From the NCBI GenBank assembly GCA_035550735.1, contig DASZOM010000040.1, positions 1-12,400 of the forward strand: DNA of 12,400 nt, given 5' to 3'. A program made the translations under genes and the position numbers. The DNA comes from JANQRA01 sp035550735 (GTDB lineage: Bacteria; Actinomycetota; Acidimicrobiia; Spongiisociales; ZC4RG35). Below the pieces are notes generated by a model. That model saw only the letters and a list, made by a program, of their open reading frames with translations. It was not told where the DNA came from and ran no database searches. Shown one piece after another: positions 6,332-12,400 of the stretch. Every line of letters begins with the position of its first letter. Position 1 is the stretch's first letter.

Positions 6332-6358
6332 GGGGGCCCCGGACGGTCCGGGGCCCCC
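6332..6358 (-). terminator. 13-bp perfect G/C inverted repeat after the protease gene
   Basis: Arms 6332-6344 and 6346-6358 are exact reverse complements around one central base, all but one pair being G:C. It lies 21 bp past the protease stop and upstream of the cyclase start, both on the minus strand. No T run follows, so it would be a U-tract-less terminator or roadblock. It also spans the -35 zone of the cyclase promoter, so an operator or attenuating role is possible. Confidence 0.5.
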
Positions 6359-6379
6359 AGGTTCAGATGTCGATGTGAC

Positions 6380-7717
6380 CTACTCGGCGGCAGCTCCGGC
6401 CGCGTCGACCAGACCGTGGCCGAAGAACGAGTTGTGGCTGCCGTTGCCGTAGCACCGGTCGCGCTCGTCGTCCGATCCGAGCGGCTCCCAGTCGGCAGGG
6501 CAACTCAATGGCTGCGCGGTGCGCTTGACCGCGGCGATCACCGCCGAGGGGCTCCAGTTGGGATGGGTCTCCCTGACCAGAGCGGCTACGCCCGCCGCAT
6601 GCGGCGACGACATCGATGTCCCGTTCAGATACACATATCCGCCACCGCCATCGGTGGTGGTGATCCCGGGGAAGGCCATATTGAGGCCGTCGAACCCGTT
6701 CCAGATGTCGCTGCCGATCGGGACGGCGCCGAGGATGGCGTCCTGCACCGTGTCGGTGGCGGCGAAGTAGTCGCCACCCGGTGCGGTGACCTCGACCCCA
6801 CCCACCGACGAGTAGTCGGCGATGTTCATGTCATAGCCCGGGTATCCGACCGGGCCGGTCGCCGACACCGTGAGGACTCCGGTGAGCTCCGCGGGGGCAA
6901 CCAGGCAGTTGTTCTTCACCTCGCGTATCTCGGCGCTGTCCGGCGGCCAGTCCGGGCTGATCGGATCGACACCGGGATGGCGCAGGTCCGTCTGCTGGTT
7001 GCCGGCCGAGGCGACGATCACGACTCCCTGCTGGCGGGCGTACCGCGCCGCCTGCTCCAGGTCCTTGAGGATCGCCTTCTGCTCGGCGTCGCTCTTGCAG
7101 TAGTAGAGGAACGGATCGGCGAACAGGCTCAGGTTCACCACGTCGATCTCGTTGTCACCGGCATAGCGGAGTGCCGCCGCCACCGAGTCTGCGAAGCAGA
7201 ACCCGGCGATGGTGCAGGCCTTCAGCGAGATCAGGGTTGCGTCGGGGGCGACTCCGGCGATGCCGACGCCGTTGATCGGAGCGCCGATCGTCGACGCCAC
7301 GTGGGTGCCGTGACCGTTCAGGTCCTCGACTGCAGCCTTGTTGGTGCAGTCCCCGTTGCCGATCTCGGCAGGATCGGCGGTCGGTGTGTCGGAGAAGATG
7401 AACGAGCACGAGAGGCCCACGTCCACGTTCGGCGCGATGTCGGGATGGTCGAAGTCGATGCCGCTGTCGATGACCCCCACGGTCACGCCGGCGCCGGTCG
7501 CCACTCCGTAGCTCCCGTCGTCGGAGGCCCCGATGATCTCCATGTCCCATTGGCACGGGCCCAGGGGCTCGGCATTGGGGACGTCGAACACACCGCCGTA
7601 GAGCGTTTCGCAGATCTCGACGAGATCGTCGGGCGGAATGGCCGCAGAGCCGATGCTGGCGGGCAGCAGGCCCACCATCGCCACTACGACCGCGAACAGG
7701 ACTGTCCGCTTGCGCAT
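6380..7717 (-). CDS. Secreted subtilisin-like serine protease (peptidase S8)
   Basis: This 445-residue exported endopeptidase has an N-terminal Sec signal peptide: a basic MRKR, a hydrophobic core and a probable cleavage around GSAA at 23-26. The S8 catalytic triad is complete: D84 in GVIDSGID, H136 in NGHGTHVAS, S368 in NGTSMSSPHAAG. The oxyanion Asn is N240 in VASAGN. Only about 50 residues separate the signal peptide from the catalytic domain, so no full-size I9 propeptide is evident. There is no LPXTG, SLH or C-terminal transmembrane anchor, suggesting release. Ten cysteines (36, 55, 104, 124, 168, 174, 207, 271, 406, 422) could form disulfides. The frame is open upstream to 7828, but ATG at 7717 follows a strong AAGGAGG six bases away and begins the signal peptide. 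Divergent from the propeller gene. Confidence 0.95.
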   Translation of the reverse strand: MRKRTVLFAVVVAMVGLLPASIGSAAIPPDDLVEICETLYGGVFDVPNAEPLGPCQWDMEIIGASDDGSYGVATGAGVTVGVIDSGIDFDHPDIAPNVDVGLSCSFIFSDTPTADPAEIGNGDCTNKAAVEDLNGHGTHVASTIGAPINGVGIAGVAPDATLISLKACTIAGFCFADSVAAALRYAGDNEIDVVNLSLFADPFLYYCKSDAEQKAILKDLEQAARYARQQGVVIVASAGNQQTDLRHPGVDPISPDWPPDSAEIREVKNNCLVAPAELTGVLTVSATGPVGYPGYDMNIADYSSVGGVEVTAPGGDYFAATDTVQDAILGAVPIGSDIWNGFDGLNMAFPGITTTDGGGGYVYLNGTSMSSPHAAGVAALVRETHPNWSPSAVIAAVKRTAQPLSCPADWEPLGSDDERDRCYGNGSHNSFFGHGLVDAAGAAAE

Positions 7718-7774
7718 GGTCTTCCTCCTTGAGGTGACTCCCTCGAGGAACCAGCGAGACCCGGCTCGTCCGCC

Positions 7775-7805
7775 CACTCGCCGTGGCACTCGCCGGTGCC
7801 ACTCG
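7775..7805 (-). repeat. Three CGAGTG direct repeats with an embedded hairpin in the protease leader
   Basis: CACTCG on the plus strand (CGAGTG on the minus) occurs at 7775-7780, 7787-7792 and 7800-7805, spaced 12 and 13 bp. GTGGCAC (7783-7789) and GTGCCAC (7796-7802) form a perfect 7-bp stem with a 6-base loop across the second and third copies. It lies 58-88 bp upstream of the protease ATG, probably in its mRNA leader. Iteron-like binding sites or an RNA structure are possible. Confidence 0.4.
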
Positions 7806-7815
7806 AGCGATGAGG

Positions 7816-7821
7816 ATCCTA
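7816..7821 (-). promoter_or_regulatory. Weak candidate -10 element of the protease gene
   Basis: TAGGAT on the minus strand resembles a -10 box and would give a leader of about 90 nt containing the CGAGTG repeats. The only -35-like sequence, TTGTCA (forward 7842-7847), is 20 bp away, longer than the usual 17, so the call is weak. Confidence 0.25.
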
Positions 7822-7824
7822 GGC

Positions 7825-7841
7825 ACACCTCTCAGAGGGGT
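7825..7841. promoter_or_regulatory. 17-bp operator-like palindrome between the protease and propeller genes
   Basis: ACACCTCT, a central C, and AGAGGGGT pair at seven of eight positions. The site lies between the candidate -35 and -10 of the protease gene and is immediately followed by a TTGACA on the plus strand (7841-7846). Position and symmetry suit a dimeric regulator, but no regulator gene is adjacent. Confidence 0.35.
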
Positions 7842-7889
7842 TGACAAGAAGGGCCTGATCGGGGCGCTCTCGCCCTCTGGCTTCCTCGC

Positions 7890-7895
7890 TAGCCT
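7890..7895 (+). promoter_or_regulatory. Candidate -10 element for the propeller gene
   Basis: TAGCCT ends 11 bases before the GTG at 7907, allowing a leader of a few bases. There is no Shine-Dalgarno sequence. The perfect TTGACA at 7841-7846 is too far upstream (43 bp) to be its -35 box. Confidence 0.3.
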
Positions 7896-7906
7896 CGATC
7901 GCAGAC

Positions 7907-10900
7907 GTGAGTCATCTCGAAACACCCCTGGCCAGGGAGCTCCTCGACGCGATGCGGTTCCGCTGCATCGGGCCGACACGGGGCGGCCGCTGCGTCGCCG
8001 TTGCCGGCGATCCCGAGCGGCAAGCGGTGTTCTACTTCGGGGCGGTGGCCGGCGGGATCTGGAAGACCGACGACGCCGGGACCACCTGGCGCAACGTCTC
8101 CGACGGCTTTCTCGAAACCAGCTCGGTAGGCGCCCTCGCCGTCTCGGAGTCCGATCCCAACGTGGTGTACGCCGGGATGGGGGAGAGCTGCATTCGTCTC
8201 GACGTCTCCCACGGCGACGGGGTCTATCGCTCCGGTGACGGTGGCACGACCTGGACCCATTGCGGTCTCGCCGACACCCGGCACATCGGCGAGATCCGCA
8301 TCCATCCCAAGGACCCCGATCACGTCTTCGTCGCCGCCCTCGGGCACGCCTTCGGGCCCAACGAGGAGCGGGGGGTGTTCCGGACCACCGACGGGGGGAA
8401 GACCTGGGACCGGATCCTCTACAAGGGCGCCGGAGCCGGCGCGGTCGACATCAGCTTCGATCCACACAGCCCGGAGGTGATCTACGCCACCATGTGGCAG
8501 ACACATCGCAACTTCTGGGAGCTCTCGAGCGGCGGTCCCGACAGCGGGCTGTGGAAGTCGACAGACGGGGGCGACACCTGGGTCGACATCACCCGGAACA
8601 AGGGGCTCCCCGCCGAAGGGATCCTGGGCAAGATCGGAGTCACCGCCTCGCCGGTCAAGTCGGGCCGGGTATGGGCTCTCATCGAATCCTCCGAGAAGCC
8701 TGGTCTCTATCGATCCGAGGATTTCGGGGAGACGTGGCAGCTGGTCAACGAGGAGTCCAAGCTGCGCTATCGGCCCTGGTACTACATGCACGTCTTCGCC
8801 GACACCACCGATGCCGACACCGTCTATGTCAACAACCTGGACATGTGGAAGTCGAACGACGGCGGGAAGAGCTTCGATCGCATCGCGACCCCTCACGGGG
8901 ACAACCACGACCTGTGGATCGATCCCCGGGACAACCAGCGGATGATCCAGGGAAACGACGGCGGCGCCAACATCTCGTTCAACGGGGGCGAGTCGTGGTC
9001 GACCATCTACAACCAGCTGACCGCGCAGATGTACACGGTGACCACGGACAGCCGCGAGCCGTACTACTACGTCTACGGGACCCAGCAGGACAACTCGTCG
9101 ATCGCCGTGCCCAGTGGGGCCCACGACGGGGCGATCGTCTGGGCTGACTGCTATCCGGCCGGGACTGGGGAGAGCGGGTTCATGGCCGTCAACCCTGACG
9201 ACCCCAACATCGTCTTCGTCGGCGCGGTGGGCAGCTCTCCGGGCGGAGGCGGGTCACTGCAGCGCTACGACCACAAGACCGGGCAGATCAGGCTGGTCAA
9301 CGTCTGGCCCCAGCTCCACGGCGGGATCGCCCCTGCCGACCTCGACTATCGCTTCCCCTGGACCTTCCCGATCCTCTTCTCACCCCACGACCCCGAGGTG
9401 GTCTACACCGCGGGGAACGTGGTGTTCCGGTCCGGTGACCAGGGTCACACCTGGGATCCGATCAGCCCCGACCTCAGCCGCAACGACCCCGAGAAGCTGG
9501 GTGCGTCCGGCGGGCCGATCACCAAGGACACCTCCGGTGCAGAGCACTACTGCACCGTGGCGACGCTGCGGGAGTGTCCCCTGGAGGCGGGTGTGCTCTG
9601 GGCGGGGACCGACGACGGCCTGGTGCACGTGTCCCGGGACGGTGGCGGGAGCTGGGAGGACGTCACCCCGCCCGACCTCCCCGAGTGGACCTTCGTCCGC
9701 ACGGTCGAGCCCTCACCACACCAGGCGGGCACGGTTTACGTCGCGGCCACCCGCTACAAGCTCGACGACAACAACCCCTACCTCCTGAAGAGCAGCGACT
9801 ACGGCCAAACCTGGAGCTCCATCGCCGGTCAGGGTGAGGGAGCCATGCCCTCGGACGAGATCGTCCGTGTGATCAGGACCGACCCCAATCGGGAAGGCCT
9901 GCTCTATGTCGGAACGGAGACCGGGCTATACGTCTCCTCGGACGATGGCCACACCTGGACCAGGTGGCGCTCGAACTTCCCGGTCACCCCGGTCTACGAC
10001 CTGACCGTCAGGGGCACCGACCTGGTGATCGCCACCCATGGGCGCTCGTTCTGGATCCTCGACGACGTCACCCCGATCCATCAGTGGGTCGACGACACCA
10101 CCCCCGACGGTCCCCGTCTCCTCGAGCCGCGAGATGTCTGGAGGATCCTCCCGTCGCTCTTCGACCAGTGGATAACGACCGAGGGCAAGGACTACTGGGT
10201 CTCTCTGGGCAAGGCTGCGACATTCGAAGCCGCGATCGACGAGACCGGGCAGGCTCGCCGCAACTTCATCGATGCTGGCGAGTCGGGTCCGACCGGCGTG
10301 ACCGTGACCTACGTGCTCGGCGCCGACGCGAGCGATGATGGCGGTTCCGTGGCCCTCGAGTTCGTCGACTCCTCAGGCGAGGTGGTGCGACGTTTCGAGA
10401 TGGAGCCTCCCGGGCGGGCCGACATGAGCGACGACGAGAAGGCTCTGCACTCCGGCCCGTGGATCACGACGAAGCCCGGCATCAACCGGTTCCACTGGGA
10501 TCTCCGCTACGAAGGGGCGACCAAGGTGCTGGGCAACAAGCTGGCGGGGCCCGCCGACAGGGGCCCGCTGGTGGTCCCGGGCACCTACGAGGTACGGCTG
10601 GTGGTGGGCAAGCCGTCGGGGGAGACCACGACGCTCGCAGAGCGGTTCGAGGTGCGCAACGACCCCCGGGTCGACGTCGACCAGAAGGTGCTGGAGGAGC
10701 AGCTGCAGGCGCTGCTCGGGATCCGCGACCACATCTCGAAGGCGCACGAGGCGGTGATCTCGATCAGGTCGATGAAGAAGCAGCTCGCCCATTGGCGGGA
10801 ACGGGCCGACGTCGGCGACGAGGCGCGCAGCGCCGCCGACACCCTCGAGGAGAAGCTGCATCAGATCGAGGACGCCTTGATGGTGCCCGGGGAGCACAAG

Positions 10901-11131
10901 GACACCTTCGGGCTCAACGAGCCGTCGCGGCTCACCGAGAAGCTGGCCTCGGTGATCAGCGTGATCGCATCGGCCGACGCACCGCCCACCAAGAATGCCC
11001 TCCATGTCGCCGCCCAGTACTCCGAGGAGATCGTCCAGCAGCTCGAGCTGCTGGACGGGGTGCTCGAGAACGAGTTGAAGGCCTTCAACGAGCTGATGAG
11101 TGCCGCGGGCCCTCCCGCGGTCCATCCCTGA
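7907..11131 (+). CDS. BNR-repeat / sortilin (VPS10)-like beta-propeller protein, glycosyl hydrolase-like
   Basis: This 1074-residue protein is of the large family annotated as VPS10/BNR-repeat or glycosyl-hydrolase-like, which I know mainly as long, secreted and uncharacterised. Eleven BNR/Asp-box motifs of the form S-x-D-x-G-x-T-W are spread over residues about 53-684, among them KTDDAGTTW (53-61), RTTDGGKTW (159-167), KSTDGGDTW (217-225), RSGDQGHTW (508-516) and VSSDDGHTW (676-684). This suggests two seven-bladed propellers. The conserved GDNHDLWIDP (331-340), GNDGG (349-353) and YGTQQDNS (390-397) are present. Residues about 760-915 look like a beta-rich domain, and about 925-1065 are helical with coiled-coil character. 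Family members usually carry a signal peptide; here the GTG start gives MSHLETPLARELLD with none, so it may be cytoplasmic. Asp boxes do not prove hydrolase activity. Probably co-transcribed with the permease 12 bp downstream. Confidence 0.9.
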   Translation: MSHLETPLARELLDAMRFRCIGPTRGGRCVAVAGDPERQAVFYFGAVAGGIWKTDDAGTTWRNVSDGFLETSSVGALAVSESDPNVVYAGMGESCIRLDVSHGDGVYRSGDGGTTWTHCGLADTRHIGEIRIHPKDPDHVFVAALGHAFGPNEERGVFRTTDGGKTWDRILYKGAGAGAVDISFDPHSPEVIYATMWQTHRNFWELSSGGPDSGLWKSTDGGDTWVDITRNKGLPAEGILGKIGVTASPVKSGRVWALIESSEKPGLYRSEDFGETWQLVNEESKLRYRPWYYMHVFADTTDADTVYVNNLDMWKSNDGGKSFDRIATPHGDNHDLWIDPRDNQRMIQGNDGGANISFNGGESWSTIYNQLTAQMYTVTTDSREPYYYVYGTQQDNSSIAVPSGAHDGAIVWADCYPAGTGESGFMAVNPDDPNIVFVGAVGSSPGGGGSLQRYDHKTGQIRLVNVWPQLHGGIAPADLDYRFPWTFPILFSPHDPEVVYTAGNVVFRSGDQGHTWDPISPDLSRNDPEKLGASGGPITKDTSGAEHYCTVATLRECPLEAGVLWAGTDDGLVHVSRDGGGSWEDVTPPDLPEWTFVRTVEPSPHQAGTVYVAATRYKLDDNNPYLLKSSDYGQTWSSIAGQGEGAMPSDEIVRVIRTDPNREGLLYVGTETGLYVSSDDGHTWTRWRSNFPVTPVYDLTVRGTDLVIATHGRSFWILDDVTPIHQWVDDTTPDGPRLLEPRDVWRILPSLFDQWITTEGKDYWVSLGKAATFEAAIDETGQARRNFIDAGESGPTGVTVTYVLGADASDDGGSVALEFVDSSGEVVRRFEMEPPGRADMSDDEKALHSGPWITTKPGINRFHWDLRYEGATKVLGNKLAGPADRGPLVVPGTYEVRLVVGKPSGETTTLAERFEVRNDPRVDVDQKVLEEQLQALLGIRDHISKAHEAVISIRSMKKQLAHWRERADVGDEARSAADTLEEKLHQIEDALMVPGEHKDTFGLNEPSRLTEKLASVISVIASADAPPTKNALHVAAQYSEEIVQQLELLDGVLENELKAFNELMSAAGPPAVHP
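11103..11120 (+). repeat. 7-bp hairpin at the end of the propeller gene
   Basis: CCGCGGG (11103-11109) and CCCGCGG (11114-11120) form a perfect stem with a 4-base loop, 8 bases before the propeller TGA and 23 bases before the permease ATG. It could hinder ribosome or polymerase passage between the two genes. There is no T tract and the downstream gene follows closely, so full termination is unlikely. Confidence 0.35.
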
Positions 11132-11143
11132 GACGGCGCCGGG

Positions 11144-11860
11144 ATGGAGCCCTGGACCTTCGCATTCGCCCTCGTCGCCGCGGCGGTCTCGTTCACAGTC
11201 TCGGCTTCCGCCGGTCTGGGCGGGTCACTGATCCTGGTCCCGAGCCTGGCCCTGGCGCTCGGCACCAAGGAGGGGGTTGCCCTCTCGGCCCTGCTCCTGG
11301 CGGCGAACAACGTCGTGAAGGTGCTCGCCTACCGAGAGTCCCTGCCCTATCGCAAGGCGCTGATGGTGGTGTTGGTGTTGGCGTTGGGCGCCGCCCTCGG
11401 GGCGAGGTTGTTGGTCGCTGCTCCCGAGAACGTGGTGACCATCGTCGTGATCGCCAGCTTCGTGCTGGCGCTCATCGCCGAACGGCTCGACCTCTCGAGG
11501 CTGCGACGTCTCGGCGCGCCGCTGCTCGCCTTCGGCTCCGGTGCCACGTCGGGGTTCTCCGGGACGTCGGGACCGTTGAAGGGGATGGCGATCCGTCAGC
11601 TCGACCTGGATCGCGCCCACTTCGTCGGCGCGGCCTCGCTGGCCTCGCTGGTCGGCGACGTGACCAAGACGGCGGTGTTCACCGAGGCCGAGCTCTTGTC
11701 GGGCGACAGCTTCCTGCTCGCCGCCACCGCGCTGCCCCTGATGCTGGTCGCGACGTTCTCGGGGCGTCGCATCAACCGCAGCATCGGCGAGCGCGGCTAC
11801 ACCTTCCTGTTCTGGGGGGTGATGACCGGCTACACCTTCAGGTTGCTGGCCGGTCTCTGA
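11144..11860 (+). CDS. TauE/SafE family membrane permease (sulfite exporter-like)
   Basis: This is a 238-residue polytopic membrane protein of the TauE/SafE (formerly DUF81) family, whose studied members move sulfite, sulfoacetate or related organic anions. The family's two internal glycine-rich repeats are visible: ASAGLGGSLILVPSL (21-35) in the first half and GSGATSGFSGTSGP (131-144) in the second. About seven or eight hydrophobic segments are seen, near 5-40, 46-62, 72-92, 96-114, 123-141, 158-172, 188-206 and 219-236. It is slightly short for the family (often 250-270). The ATG lies 12 bp after the propeller stop, without a strong Shine-Dalgarno, so expression probably depends on the upstream gene. 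No sulfur-metabolism genes are nearby, so the cargo cannot be inferred. Confidence 0.87.
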   Translation: MEPWTFAFALVAAAVSFTVSASAGLGGSLILVPSLALALGTKEGVALSALLLAANNVVKVLAYRESLPYRKALMVVLVLALGAALGARLLVAAPENVVTIVVIASFVLALIAERLDLSRLRRLGAPLLAFGSGATSGFSGTSGPLKGMAIRQLDLDRAHFVGAASLASLVGDVTKTAVFTEAELLSGDSFLLAATALPLMLVATFSGRRINRSIGERGYTFLFWGVMTGYTFRLLAGL

Positions 11861-11868
11861 TCGAAGCA

Positions 11869-11883
11869 GGGCGGCTGACGCCC
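11869..11883. terminator. Weak hairpin between convergent genes
   Basis: GGGCG (11869-11873) and CGCCC (11879-11883) form a 5-bp stem with a 5-base loop in the 30-bp gap between the permease stop and the convergent decarboxylase-like gene stop. It has no T tract. A bidirectional terminator is the natural guess from position, but the stem is short. Confidence 0.3.
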
Positions 11884-11890
11884 GGTCGGG

Positions 11891-12400
11891 TCAGACCTTT
11901 GCCCAGTAGTCGTCGGAGCCCTTGGAGCGGGCAAGCTCCTCGGCCGTCTCGAAACCGGGGGCCATGGCGGCCTTGGTTCCCGGCATCACCTGGTGGTGGT
12001 CGATGTTGAGGAGACGCAACCAGCTCTGCTGGCCCATGGTGAGGCCTACGAAGCACCCCAGCTCGACCAGCTCCGCCTCGTCGAAGTGGCGGTACATCCG
12101 CTCCCAGAAGTCGTCGTCGGTGTCGAGGTGCCACGTGATCGCCTCGGCATACGCGAGCGCCGCCTTCTGCTTCTCGGTGTAGCGGCTCGACTTCTCGAAG
12201 TTGAGAAGGTCTTTCACTTCCTGCTCCATGACTCCGGAGGCGGCGGCTTTCATCGAGCGCTGGTTGCCGCAGTAGTCGCACTGCACGGAGCGCGAGACGT
12301 AGAGCCGGCAAAGCTCCTTGACGGCGTGCTCGCACACGCCGTTCTTGAAGATGTCGCGCCAGGAATTGGCGAACGCCCAGAACGCCGCCGGCACGTGCGC
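11891..12400 (-). CDS. AhpD-like carboxymuconolactone decarboxylase family protein, partial at the 5' end
   Basis: At least 168 residues of an AhpD-like / carboxymuconolactone decarboxylase fold protein; the reading frame is open at the right edge, so the N terminus is missing. The GTG at 12394 is probably an internal Val codon rather than the start. Numbered from that codon, E27-x11-C39-D-Y-C42 reproduces the E-x11-CxxC core of AhpD-like proteins, whose cysteines serve peroxide or disulfide chemistry. The His that follows three residues after the second Cys in AhpD is replaced: C42-GNQ-R46. The rest is helical, with FDEAELVELGCFVG (104-117) as the usual second conserved block. It converges on the permease gene. 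A redox or antioxidant role is more likely than decarboxylation, because true decarboxylases usually lack the CxxC; the partner is unknown. Confidence 0.85.
   Translation of the reverse strand, partial: AHVPAAFWAFANSWRDIFKNGVCEHAVKELCRLYVSRSVQCDYCGNQRSMKAAASGVMEQEVKDLLNFEKSSRYTEKQKAALAYAEAITWHLDTDDDFWERMYRHFDEAELVELGCFVGLTMGQQSWLRLLNIDHHQVMPGTKAAMAPGFETAEELARSKGSDDYWAKV

Noticed and set aside
6242..7732. Long plus-strand open frame antisense to the protease
   Set aside because: Its composition (excess Arg, His, Gly, Val, Asp without motifs) is that of a high-GC antisense shadow; the opposite strand encodes a full S8 catalytic triad.
7841..7846. Perfect TTGACA on the plus strand as -35 box of the propeller gene
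   Set aside because: No -10-like hexamer lies 16-18 bp downstream, and the nearest candidate, TAGCCT, is 43 bp away.
7889..9124. Long minus-strand open frame antisense to the propeller gene
   Set aside because: No domain motifs and no plausible start signal; it mirrors the BNR-encoding codons of the plus strand.
8062..9963. Repeated GGG-AC-TGG-like DNA motifs suggesting tandem DNA repeats
   Set aside because: These are the codons of diverged Asp-box motifs at irregular spacing, explained by the protein fold rather than by DNA-level repeats or CRISPR.
11363..11390. GGTGTTGGTGTTGGCGTTGG microsatellite-like tract
   Set aside because: It simply encodes the alternating Val-Leu-Val-Leu-Ala-Leu of a permease membrane helix.
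10459..12009. 516-residue plus-strand open frame across the propeller C terminus and permease
   Set aside because: Arg/Gly-rich out-of-frame shadow overlapping two well-supported genes and crossing their boundary.

Overview
The window is high-GC bacterial chromosomal DNA with densely packed genes and no phage, transposon, CRISPR or RNA-gene signal that I can see. High G+C, GTG and TTG starts, candidate leaderless promoters (TANNNT a few bases before the start codon) and the protein families present all point to an actinobacterium. I suspect an uncultured Acidimicrobiia-like lineage, but no marker gene fixes the class. The first 17 bases are a pure C run and may be a contig-end artefact. The last gene runs off the right edge.

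Layout. Positions 36-2191 hold a divergent pair: a beta-hydroxyacid (3-hydroxyisobutyrate-type) dehydrogenase on the minus strand and a LacI-family regulator on the plus strand. A LacI-type operator sits exactly on the predicted dehydrogenase start site. The regulator converges on a CocE/NonD alpha/beta-hydrolase (2188-3912, minus), and the two genes share one CTAG as both stop codons. Divergent from the hydrolase is a two-gene operon (3973-5453, plus): a small four-helix membrane protein, then, overlapping it by TTGA, an unusual fusion of two universal-stress-protein (USP) domains and a C-terminal Rieske [2Fe-2S] domain. It ends 4 bp from a convergent cupin plus class III nucleotidyl-cyclase fusion (5458-6303, minus). 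A secreted subtilisin-like protease follows (6380-7717, minus).

A regulatory intergenic region of about 190 bp separates the protease from a divergent 1074-residue BNR/sortilin-type beta-propeller protein (7907-11131, plus), which is followed 12 bp later by a TauE/SafE-type permease. The window ends in a convergent, partial AhpD-like carboxymuconolactone decarboxylase family gene.

How the genes may work together. The dehydrogenase and LacI pair looks like a small substrate-induced catabolic unit, and the hydrolase could feed it, but that link rests only on adjacency. The most novel item is the coupled membrane protein and USP-USP-Rieske operon. It joins nucleotide-binding stress domains to a complete electron-transfer cluster site beside a membrane protein with two histidines in its first helix. 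The cupin-cyclase fusion next to it is a second unusual sensory architecture.
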